Origin: a virus
Length of the DNA stretch: 56,483 nucleotides
Virus record (IMG/VR): IMGVR_UViG_3300047388_000152
Location: 1-56,483 of that record
Strand: one strand, 5' to 3'
The notes under the pieces were generated by a model. That model did no database searches. It saw only the letters and a list, made by a program, of their open reading frames with translations, and was not told where the DNA came from. The position numbers were made by a program, and so were the translations under genes. Shown piece by piece: positions 14,546-20,808 of the stretch (the stretch's first letter is position 1; each line of letters begins with the position of its first letter).

Positions 14546-14729
14546 GGTAGGACTGGCTGACACCTACATAGACACCATCATTTTCCTTCGAGAGAGTGGG
14601 TACAAATGGCCGCAAGTCCAAGAATGGTTCGCCAAGCAGGGATTAGTGTTTAGTGTTGGTACACTTCAACAAGCACATCAGAGACACTTTGGTTCAACAT
14701 ACGTGAAATATGAGCGGAATAAGGTCTAG
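14532..14729 (+). CDS. Small helix-turn-helix paralog 3 of 3
   Basis: 65 aa, overlapping paralog 2 by 14 nt. It lacks the LL-rich N-terminal leader and keeps only the helix-turn-helix core (IDTIIFLRESGYKWPQVQEWFAKQGLVFSVGTLQQAHQRHFG). It overlaps the resolvase-like gene at its 3' end, so it is translated with the nucleic-acid enzymes downstream. Function unknown. Confidence 0.7.
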   Translation: MSRAKVGLADTYIDTIIFLRESGYKWPQVQEWFAKQGLVFSVGTLQQAHQRHFGSTYVKYERNKV

Positions 14730-15051
14730 AAGGAAAGGGCATCTGCTAGAACGCGAGATGGCAAAGCGTTTCAGAGACTTAGGTTTCGATGCTACAACTT
14801 CTCGCTTTTCTTCGCGTGAGGAAGATAATAAGTGTGTTGACCTTTGTGGGGTAGACCCGTTTGCCGTTCAATGTAAAAGCACGGCGACTATCAACTGTCA
14901 TACGGAGCTAGAGAAGATTGACGGCGGTTCTCGCTACAAAGTTCTTGTCCATAAGCGTAAGCAACGTGGGTGTATTGTGGCGTTACCGTTAGATGACTTT
15001 ATGGAGATTGTTGAGCTTTTGGTGGCACACGGTTGCATCAAAACGAATTGA
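14710..15051 (+). CDS. Hjc-like Holliday junction resolvase / PD-(D/E)XK nuclease
   Basis: 113 aa. The fold signature is a basic start (SRRKGHLLEREMAKRFRDLGFDATTSR) with an N-terminal Glu, then CVDLCGVDPFAVQCKST giving the D...QxK half of the PD-(D/E)XK active site, as in Hjc-type resolvases and related phage nucleases. It would cleave branched DNA during recombination or packaging. It follows the helix-turn-helix trio and precedes a Rho-independent terminator (15094-15127), so it ends this unit. Confidence 0.75.
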   Translation: MSGIRSRRKGHLLEREMAKRFRDLGFDATTSRFSSREEDNKCVDLCGVDPFAVQCKSTATINCHTELEKIDGGSRYKVLVHKRKQRGCIVALPLDDFMEIVELLVAHGCIKTN

Positions 15052-15093
15052 ACGGTGGGATTGTTACCTTAGATTCTCTCCCGCTGTTCATAA

Positions 15094-15127
15094 GGGCATC
15101 CGGCACAACGGGTGTCCTTTTCTTATT
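15094..15127 (+). terminator. Rho-independent terminator after the resolvase gene
   Basis: Stem GGGCATCCG (15094-15102) with CGGGTGTCC (15109-15117), two G.U pairs, loop GCACAA, then TTTTCTTATT. It is well placed for the + strand early genes. Confidence 0.75.
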
Positions 15128-15328
15128 ATGATACGAGCAATTCCAACGTGGGTACTGACGAATATCAGTACGCCGTTCCTACCCAAGACGCATCCGTGGA
15201 AAGGTCGGTGGTTCACGTTATCAGACTGGGCTATACATCAAACATCGCTCTGTAAAGAGTTTGATTATGTATTTTGGTGTAGTGCTCTATGTGGTTGTGT
15301 TTTCTTGTATTTAATAACTCGCGGTTAA
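15128..15328 (+). CDS. Possible small membrane protein, 66 aa
   Basis: ATG 15128 follows the terminator's T run with no clear ribosome site. The C-terminal part (YVFWCSALCGCVFLYLITRG) is a plausible membrane segment and the N-terminal part has several Pro/Trp residues. It contains a partial palindrome (GTACTGA/TCAGTAC near 15150). The ORF may be fortuitous. Confidence 0.35.
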   Translation: MIRAIPTWVLTNISTPFLPKTHPWKGRWFTLSDWAIHQTSLCKEFDYVFWCSALCGCVFLYLITRG

Positions 15329-15336
15329 AGTGACTT

Positions 15337-15435
15337 ATGAACCACGTAACAAGAGGATGTCTGGTGATGCTGGCGTTAGCCTTTGGGTTCTTACTCGTCC
15401 TAGTGGTGATGATGCTGATTCTGGCTAAGAACTAG
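15337..15435 (+). CDS. Small single-span membrane protein, 32 aa
   Basis: ATG 15337 to TAG 15433-15435. It is nearly all hydrophobic (CLVMLALAFGFLLVLVVMMLIL) with a short MNHVTRG head and AKN tail, so one membrane helix. Its last base is the first base of dispersed element site 4. Phages encode many such peptides; function unknown. Confidence 0.45.
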   Translation: MNHVTRGCLVMLALAFGFLLVLVVMMLILAKN

Positions 15436-15457
15436 TCAAGCACTGCCATCGTGTCAG
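15435..15457 (+). promoter_or_regulatory. Dispersed 23-bp element, site 4
   Basis: The arm GTCAAGCA is followed by CTGCCA-TCG-TGTCAG. Ends 2 nt before the ATG at 15460. As with sites 1-3, it occupies the ribosome-binding position. Confidence 0.78.
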
Positions 15458-15459
15458 CG

Positions 15460-15588
15460 ATGCTCAATACTGCCGTTGAACGTCTCTTAGAACGCGACAT
15501 CGACCTTCCTTTACGCCAAAAGGTGATGAAGGTTCTGATAGAGGTGCGAGAGTTTGAGTCGCCGTCCATTAGTCTTGGGAAGAGATAG
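15460..15588 (+). CDS. Small hypothetical protein, 42 aa
   Basis: ATG 15460 to TAG 15586-15588, immediately after dispersed element site 4. Amphipathic helical sequence (VERLLERDIDLPLRQKVMKVLIEVREFE). It ends 9 nt before the tryptophanyl-tRNA-synthetase-like gene, whose Shine-Dalgarno (GAGGAG) overlaps this gene's end, so the two are likely cotranscribed. No family. Confidence 0.55.
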   Translation: MLNTAVERLLERDIDLPLRQKVMKVLIEVREFESPSISLGKR

Positions 15589-15597
15589 AGGAGAGGA

Positions 15598-16257
15598 ATG
15601 AAAATACTAAGCGGAATTAGACCATCGGGACGATTACATCTGGGGAATTTCATCGGTTCAATACTCCCCGCGATGAAATATGACGCGGAAGTATTGATAG
15701 CTGAGTATCATTCCATCGACGGAGATGCGGAGGATTTGATAGCTCAACTGTCCCCATTCTTTCCTGCATCGCGTATTAAGCGTCAATCTGAGCATTTCAA
15801 CGCTAAACTCTATTTCAATCTACTGAGCTTGTCTCCTGATGGTTTGCTACGACATATGCCTCAGTATAAGAGTCAGGGAAAAACTGCCGATATGTTCGTC
15901 TACCCAGTGTTGATGGCTCACGATTTAGTGGGCTATGACAGGGTGATTGTCGGTGAAGACCAGAGGCCTCATATCGAGTTTGCACGAGATATTTTGCATA
16001 AAATCAACGAAGTGTGTCCTGAACCTATTTACGAGGGCGGAAAGGTGATGGACTTGCGAGACCCGACTCGAAAAATGAGTAAGTCTCTGCCGGAAAGTTG
16101 TTTCTTTCTAGGCGATGAACCAAACAAGATTATGAAAGCAGTGACAACTCCCGCAGGGCGAAAGAACCTTGAATTTATTGCAGATGCTCTCAACGTGGAG
16201 TATCCCTACGGAGATAATAAATCTCTCAAAGAGGCAATCATCGAGAAGCTGCCGTAA
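15598..16257 (+). CDS. Miniature tryptophanyl-tRNA synthetase homologue
   Basis: 219 aa, with GGAG before ATG 15598. Class I synthetase motifs are intact: SGIRPSGRLHLGN with HLGN (HIGH motif) at 14-17, VGEDQ ending at 122 (the TrpRS-type GEDQ), and KMSKS at 159-163. Cellular TrpRS has about 330 residues; this one is shortened by some 30 residues between the first motifs and has only about 56 residues after KMSKS, so the helical anticodon-binding part is largely missing. It could charge tRNA poorly, activate tryptophan for another acceptor, or have a new role. Structured RNA 3 lies 20 nt downstream. Function unproven. Confidence 0.85.
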   Translation: MKILSGIRPSGRLHLGNFIGSILPAMKYDAEVLIAEYHSIDGDAEDLIAQLSPFFPASRIKRQSEHFNAKLYFNLLSLSPDGLLRHMPQYKSQGKTADMFVYPVLMAHDLVGYDRVIVGEDQRPHIEFARDILHKINEVCPEPIYEGGKVMDLRDPTRKMSKSLPESCFFLGDEPNKIMKAVTTPAGRKNLEFIADALNVEYPYGDNKSLKEAIIEKLP

Positions 16258-16276
16258 ATATTTCAAAAGATAGGGG

Positions 16277-16305
16277 TTGACTTTTCCGTTGAGGGTGGCG
16301 AGAAT
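16277..16305 (+). promoter_or_regulatory. Sigma70-like promoter of structured RNA 3
   Basis: TTGACT (16277-16282), a 17-nt spacer, GAGAAT (16300-16305). Same spacing as the promoters of RNA copies 1 and 2. Confidence 0.6.
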
Positions 16306-16311
16306 AGTAAC

Positions 16312-16446
16312 TGGCACGAACAGAATGGCTTTCTAGAGCATCACAATTTTAGTAAAAGTCCATAGAACCGAAAGGTGTCTATGGCAGAGACCGAGACCTT
16401 TAGGAGCCGTTCGTGCCGAATTGCTTTTCTTGGTCTCTTTTTTTTT
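16312..16446 (+). ncRNA. Structured RNA, copy 3 (pseudoknot plus terminator)
   Basis: P1 pairs GGCACGAAC (16313-16321) with GTTCGTGCC (16409-16417). P2 is CCATAGAACC-GAAA-GGTgTCTATGG (16360-16384), a GNRA-tetraloop hairpin with one bulge. P3 pairs AGAGACCGA (16386-16394) with TTGGTCTCT (16430-16438) with one G.U, followed by a long T run. P1 sequence differs wholly from copies 1 and 2 while pairing is kept, so the stem is under selection. The AGAGACCGAGAC motif is shared by sequence in copies 1 and 3 (AGAGGCCGAGAC in copy 2). Confidence 0.77.
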
Positions 16447-16460
16447 GTCTCTAAACCCCG

Positions 16461-16808
16461 ATGGCGACTCTTCAATTCAATCCCGAAGACTGGCTTACGC
16501 CCAACTCTTACGGCGACAACTATGCCGAACTGCCGCACGGGGCGGGAATATACATACTGGTTAGGGCTACTTGGCGTCCTGTGCCTAAGTTCCAAGTGCT
16601 CTATGTAGGAATGTCTACCAATATAGCCCAACGCCTAAAGGGGCACGAAATTAAAAAGCTGTGTGACGACTGTAATGGGGCTACTGATTATGTGCAGACC
16701 TATTTTCGGGCGTACCCTAAAGATGTTCTAAGACGTAGAGAACGCCGCCTCATTAAGGCGTGGAATCCCCCTTACAATTTACAACACAGAGAACGAGGGG
16801 AAGGATGA
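16461..16808 (+). CDS. GIY-YIG nuclease-domain protein
   Basis: 115 aa consisting almost only of a GIY-YIG domain: GAGIYILVR (GIY), VLYVGMSTNIAQRLKGHE (YIG/YVG plus conserved Arg), RRRERRLIKAWNPPYN (catalytic-type Glu and terminal Asn). Unlike the homing nuclease at 7054 it has no DNA-binding tail. It overlaps the next gene in ATGA (16805-16808), so it is integrated in the replication operon. It may be a domesticated nuclease rather than a mobile one. Confidence 0.85.
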   Translation: MATLQFNPEDWLTPNSYGDNYAELPHGAGIYILVRATWRPVPKFQVLYVGMSTNIAQRLKGHEIKKLCDDCNGATDYVQTYFRAYPKDVLRRRERRLIKAWNPPYNLQHRERGEG

Positions 16809-17650
16809 GTAAACTCCCCGCATTCCAATTCTATCCTGCCGATTGGCGAAAAGACCCTAGTGTTCAAGCTCTGGACTACCACGATAGAGGGGTGTGGTTT
16901 GAGATGTTATGCCTAATGCACGAGTCCGAACAGCGGGGTAAATTACTTCTTAATGGACTGAAGATGCCCGAAAATGTGCTTGCTAGGCTTTTAGGCTTGG
17001 ATAAGCAAATTCTAACCACCACGTTAACCACGTTGTTAACCTATGGCGTGGTTAAGGTCGAAAAAGAGACGGGCGTTCTCTACTCTAAACGTATGGTTTC
17101 AGACGAGTTACTGAGACAGATACGGTCAGAAGCGGGTAAGTTAGGGGGCAACCCGATGCTTAAGCAAAAACCAACCCCTTCATCTACTTCTTCTTCTTCG
17201 TCTCCTAGTTCTTTATCTCCTAACGGAGATACACCGACAGAACGACCCAATCAAGAAACAACGTCTACAGAGGGGATGCCTAATAACCTTTCTGTGGAGA
17301 TTGCTGGTGTTGTAAACGGTCAACCTAAAGACCCCTTACCTGCCCCCGACGAACGCTCTAAACATCCCGCAATAGTGGCCGTGCGGCAGATAACGAAAAA
17401 GTTTCCCAACAAAGACCTCTGGGACAGGATTATCAAACGCTTTGGTGAGAGTCCTGATGTGAGCCGTCTTCAGGAATGTTGGCTTGAATGGTTGGAGTGT
17501 GGATACAACAAAACATCAACAAAATGGTTGAACTGGTACTTCGACGGCATTCCCACTCGCAACGGAAATGGCAAAATCGTCATAACTCAGTCCACCAACC
17601 GCAAGACCGCTCGTGACTATCACGCAGAGATAGATGCTGAACTGAGATGA
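16805..17650 (+). CDS. Replication-initiator-like protein (DUF1376 / YdaU type)
   Basis: 281 aa from ATG 16805, coupled to the GIY-YIG gene. The N-terminal domain (KLPAFQFYPADWRKDPSVQALDYHDRGVWFEMLCLMHES...) is the winged-helix DUF1376 type, common at phage replication origins. A Ser/Thr/Pro-rich linker (STSSSSSPSSLSP) joins a C-terminal helical domain (AVRQITKKFPNKDLWDRIIKRFG...LNWYFDGIPTRNG). It overlaps dnaB by 4 nt, as expected for a helicase loader or origin-binding protein that recruits the helicase. Confidence 0.78.
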   Translation: MSKLPAFQFYPADWRKDPSVQALDYHDRGVWFEMLCLMHESEQRGKLLLNGLKMPENVLARLLGLDKQILTTTLTTLLTYGVVKVEKETGVLYSKRMVSDELLRQIRSEAGKLGGNPMLKQKPTPSSTSSSSSPSSLSPNGDTPTERPNQETTSTEGMPNNLSVEIAGVVNGQPKDPLPAPDERSKHPAIVAVRQITKKFPNKDLWDRIIKRFGESPDVSRLQECWLEWLECGYNKTSTKWLNWYFDGIPTRNGNGKIVITQSTNRKTARDYHAEIDAELR

Positions 17651-19971
17651 TTCCAAACAACGTAGACCTTGAGAAACTGATGATTGGCGTTGCCCTGTTG
17701 GAACGTCGATTAACCTACGACCTCAAGCAGTTGTCTACTGTGGATTTTTACAATGCTCGTTTTTCTCGCGTTTGGGGTGTGATTGTTGAACTAGACGAGG
17801 AGAATGAACCCCTAGACATCGGCGTTATTCACCAACGGGTCAAAATTGAGGACTTTAGGCTTACAGAACTGTCTCAGTTGACCATTGGCGTTGCGTCTCT
17901 AACGACTCTGGGGAAAGAGGTGAAAATCCTCAAGAACCTCACAGCCCTTAGAACTCTACAGCGTGGATTCTCCGAGATAGGCGACAGGATTGAACACAAG
18001 GCCGACATAGATTCTATTGTTCTGGATGCCGAGAACCTACTGGAAACCGTCAAAGCAGACAGGAACGTGGTTGTGGGCACTTCAAAACCTGTAGCTCAAG
18101 TGTTTGAGCAAGACGTGTTTCCTCGCATCGACAAGTACGTGTCAGGAGAACTCGTCAAACTTCCCTTTGGGTTCGATTTATTGGATAGGTCAACTAATGG
18201 CGGTGTGGCTTTGGGTGAGCTTGTAATCTTTGGTGCCAAGCCCAAGGCGGGGAAGGCTCTAGCATTAGACACGCCCATTCCGACACCGCACGGGTGGACG
18301 ATAATGGAAGCTCTCAATGTAGGCGATGAGGTTTTCGATGAAAACGGACACATTTGCCGTGTCGTAGCCGCCACGGAGACGATGCACGATAGAGAATGTT
18401 ATCGAATATGGTTTGATGACGGCACCGACATCGTAGCAGACGCTGACCACCAATGGCTTACTCGCACTCAGAAAGCCCGTCGAAGTGAAACCCAGCTCCG
18501 TAATCGGAAAAAGCACGTTCCACAGCCCGACCCGCGTTTTTCTCGTGACAAGTCTGACCAACGGGAATTTGCTTCTATCAAGACAACGCGAGACATAGCG
18601 GAGACTGTTTACGACCCTAAAGATGGACGAGTAAATCACTACGTCCCCGTCTGCAAGCCCATCGACCTGCCAAAGAAAAACCTACCACTCGACCCTTACC
18701 TGTTGGGTGTATGGCTAGGTGACGGTAAAACGACCGATAGCCGTATCTACTCAGCGGACATCGAAGTGGTCAACGAGATTGAGCGGGCGGGTTATGAAAT
18801 ACGCAAAACTCGCACGGGCAAGTATGAGTATCGGGTTTATAAAATAAACCCTATTCTACGCCAAATAGGGGTCTTGGGTCGTAAACATATTCCTCAGCAA
18901 TATCTTAGGTCTTCCAAAAAACAGCGGATAGCCTTACTTCAGGGTTTAATGGACACGGACGGCCACTGTGACACGCGGCGAGGTAATGGAGAATTTACAA
19001 CAACGTCTGCTACGTTGATGACCCATTTCTTAGAGTTGACCGCATCGTTAGGGCTTAGGACTAAGATGTGTGTTGGCAATGCCACGCTGAACGGTAGAGT
19101 TATTAGCCGTAAGTGGAGAGTCACGTTTCACAGTCCGTTCCCAATGTTCCGTTTGTCCCGCAAGTTAGCAGTGCAAAAACGGTCAGGGTTTAAGTGTATT
19201 GATTTTCGAGGCATACGAGGTGTGGAACCGATAGAGAGCGTTCCTGTGCGATGTATTCAGGTGGATTCGCCGTCAAGTCTTTTCTTGGCAGGGAAACACT
19301 TTATTCCTACGCATAACAGTGCTCTGATGCTCCAGATAGCCCGACAGCAGGCAGAACAGGGTATTGAGTGCTATATCTGTTCTCGTGAAATGCTGAATTA
19401 CGAGAACGGCCTGAGACTTATCACGCAGACATCTCCTTACACAGCAAACCATATGCGACCTAATCTCTACCGTGAGACAGGAGAACGCATCAAGGAACAC
19501 GCCAGAGGGATGAAGTTGTCCTTACACTTCGATGACAAAGCTAAGTCGGTCAAAGATGTACGTAAGGAACTGACTCGACTTGAGGACAACGGCATAGACG
19601 TGATGTCAGTGTTCGTGGACTATGTGCAGTTGATGAAAGGGAAAGACACCAACAACCGTGCGGATATGCTTGAGGACATCATCTACGACCTGAAAGATTT
19701 AGCTCTGGAGCGAGAGATAGCCGTCTTTTGCAACGCTCAGTTCAATCGAGAGGGCATAGATGCCCTACGACCTAAGATGAGTGATTTCAAAGGCTCTAGT
19801 GCGATTGAAATGGCAGGAAACCTTATTCTGTTCTGGACTCTAGAACAAGAGATGAATCCAGATACTAAAGCTAGGCACGGTAAGTTTTGGATAGAGGCTG
19901 GGCGTAACGTGGCCTTTGATGAGTTCTCCATTAGGTTCTATGGTGAAAAAGCTCACTTTGAATTAGAGTAG
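17647..19971 (+). CDS. dnaB: Replicative DNA helicase DnaB, interrupted by an intein
   Basis: 774 aa; without the intein the helicase is 420 aa, slightly short for DnaB. The N-terminal domain (residues 1-about 150) is followed by the RecA-like motor. The P-loop GAKPKAGK ends at residue 203, where the intein (204-557) is inserted; the helicase resumes SALMLQIARQQ. Walker B is VFVDYVQLM. The helicase unwinds DNA at the fork. It is coupled to the initiator-like gene upstream. Splicing is required for activity because the P-loop is split. An HNH gene follows at once and carries a second version of the dnaB 3' end. Confidence 0.93.
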   Translation: MIPNNVDLEKLMIGVALLERRLTYDLKQLSTVDFYNARFSRVWGVIVELDEENEPLDIGVIHQRVKIEDFRLTELSQLTIGVASLTTLGKEVKILKNLTALRTLQRGFSEIGDRIEHKADIDSIVLDAENLLETVKADRNVVVGTSKPVAQVFEQDVFPRIDKYVSGELVKLPFGFDLLDRSTNGGVALGELVIFGAKPKAGKALALDTPIPTPHGWTIMEALNVGDEVFDENGHICRVVAATETMHDRECYRIWFDDGTDIVADADHQWLTRTQKARRSETQLRNRKKHVPQPDPRFSRDKSDQREFASIKTTRDIAETVYDPKDGRVNHYVPVCKPIDLPKKNLPLDPYLLGVWLGDGKTTDSRIYSADIEVVNEIERAGYEIRKTRTGKYEYRVYKINPILRQIGVLGRKHIPQQYLRSSKKQRIALLQGLMDTDGHCDTRRGNGEFTTTSATLMTHFLELTASLGLRTKMCVGNATLNGRVISRKWRVTFHSPFPMFRLSRKLAVQKRSGFKCIDFRGIRGVEPIESVPVRCIQVDSPSSLFLAGKHFIPTHNSALMLQIARQQAEQGIECYICSREMLNYENGLRLITQTSPYTANHMRPNLYRETGERIKEHARGMKLSLHFDDKAKSVKDVRKELTRLEDNGIDVMSVFVDYVQLMKGKDTNNRADMLEDIIYDLKDLALEREIAVFCNAQFNREGIDALRPKMSDFKGSSAIEMAGNLILFWTLEQEMNPDTKARHGKFWIEAGRNVAFDEFSIRFYGEKAHFELE
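18256..19317 (+). mobile_element. Class 3-type intein with LAGLIDADG homing endonuclease, in the DnaB P-loop
   Basis: 354 aa, DnaB residues 204-557. It starts with Ala (ALALDTPIPTP), not Cys or Ser, and ends T-H-N before Ser+1. It carries the WCT set known for class 3 inteins: Trp270 two residues after block-B His268, Cys536 in block F (RCIQVDSPSSLFLAG), and Thr555 just before His556-Asn557. Class 3 inteins start splicing from the block-F Cys. Two LAGLIDADG motifs, LLGVWLGDG (352-360) and LLQGLMDTDG (430-439), give a homing nuclease. Confidence 0.88.
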
Positions 19972-20053
19972 TGCGGTATACTGGAGACGAGGCGTTTGAG
20001 TGAGTCACCACTCATAGCCTCTGACCACATTTCAACAATAGAGGTGTTCAAAT

Positions 20054-20572
20054 ATGGCTACTGCCAGTATACGCAATCATCCCTTAAGGGGAAAACATTG
20101 TCCCGTTAATGAATCCCGTCCTGACTGTCTGGTTAATTTCTGGGCACGAGTTGCCATCAGTGGTGAAGATGAGTGTTGGGAATGGCAAGGCGCTCGTCAG
20201 TCCCAGAATTACGGGAATTTAAGGTTCAACGGGCGACCCCACAAAGCTCACCGTGTAGCGTTCTACCTGACCTACGGGCATTGGCCTATTCCTAAGTGCT
20301 TGCATTCCTGTGACAACCCGCCGTGCGTCAATCCGGCCCACTTATCCGAGGGCACTCAGTTGGATAATGTACGACAGGCGAAAGAGCGCGGTAGACTGCG
20401 ACCCGTTCGTGGCGAGAATGCGGTTCGCACTTCTCTTAAGAACGCTGACATCCAGAAAATACGTCAACGATTAGGGGCGGGTGAAGCCCCTCTTAGCATT
20501 GCGAAGGCATTTGGAGTCGAACGTCCTGTGATTTATCAAATCAAGTGTGGTAAAAACTGGGCGTCGGTTTGA
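20054..20572 (+). CDS. HNH homing endonuclease inserted at the dnaB 3' end
   Basis: 172 aa. HNH_3-type core: CWEWQGARQSQNYGNLRFNG..HKAHRVAFYLTYGHWPIPKCLHSCDNPPCVNPAHLSEGT (residues about 40-100), then a C-terminal helix-turn-helix (LKNADIQKIRQRLGAGEAPLSIAKAFGVERPVIYQIKCGK). It lies directly after dnaB and is followed by a diverged copy of the last 18 codons of dnaB (20568-20624). I infer that the gene entered at the dnaB 3' end with a foreign tail and left the resident tail displaced. Confidence 0.9.
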   Translation: MATASIRNHPLRGKHCPVNESRPDCLVNFWARVAISGEDECWEWQGARQSQNYGNLRFNGRPHKAHRVAFYLTYGHWPIPKCLHSCDNPPCVNPAHLSEGTQLDNVRQAKERGRLRPVRGENAVRTSLKNADIQKIRQRLGAGEAPLSIAKAFGVERPVIYQIKCGKNWASV

Positions 20573-20624
20573 TGCGTTCGACTTGATGTTCTACGGCGAG
20601 AAAGCGACGTTTGAATTGCAGTAG
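20568..20624 (+). pseudogene. Displaced duplicate of the dnaB 3' end
   Basis: Reads FDAFDLMFYGEKATFELQ-stop, against FDEFSIRFYGEKAHFELE-stop at the true dnaB end (19915-19971): 12 of 18 residues identical. It overlaps the HNH stop codon and has no start. It is best explained as a scar of endonuclease gene insertion. Confidence 0.8.
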
Positions 20625-20632
20625 GAGAGCAA

Positions 20633-20683
20633 ATGTCTACTAAAAGTACCATTTTGTATGATGGCAAAGGGCTTCATTTTTAT
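20633..20683 (+). pseudogene. 5' part of a phage gene split by the IS1595-family transposon
   Basis: ATG 20633 with AGGAG upstream gives 17 codons (MSTKSTILYDGKGLHFY) up to the transposon edge. Read-through into the element stops at 20728. Joining to GAA at 22990 restores an open frame of 145 codons (17 + 128) that ends at 23376. The gene is disrupted by the insertion. Confidence 0.8.
20676..20683. repeat. Target-site duplication, left copy (ATTTTTAT)
   Basis: Eight bases identical to 22982-22989. Eight base pairs is the usual duplication length for the IS1595 family. Confidence 0.88.
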
Positions 20684-20707
20684 GGGAGTAATATACTTGC
20701 CTCAGTA
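20684..20707. repeat. Left terminal inverted repeat of the transposon
   Basis: 24 bases that match the right end in 20 positions (mismatches at positions 3, 5, 17, 19). Confidence 0.85.
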
Positions 20708-20808
20708 GAGGAGGTGGGTATATGCTAGGTGCGTGCAGCACGCGGTTGGCTGCGTACCTGACGCGTGAATCTCATTTTAGACCAAACGCTGTAATTGGCT
20801 TTACCTCT

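Noticed and set aside
15142-15172. Palindrome GTACTGA/TCAGTAC as another dispersed element
   Set aside because: The spacing and the GTCAAG arm differ from the true copies; noted only as a partial resemblance.
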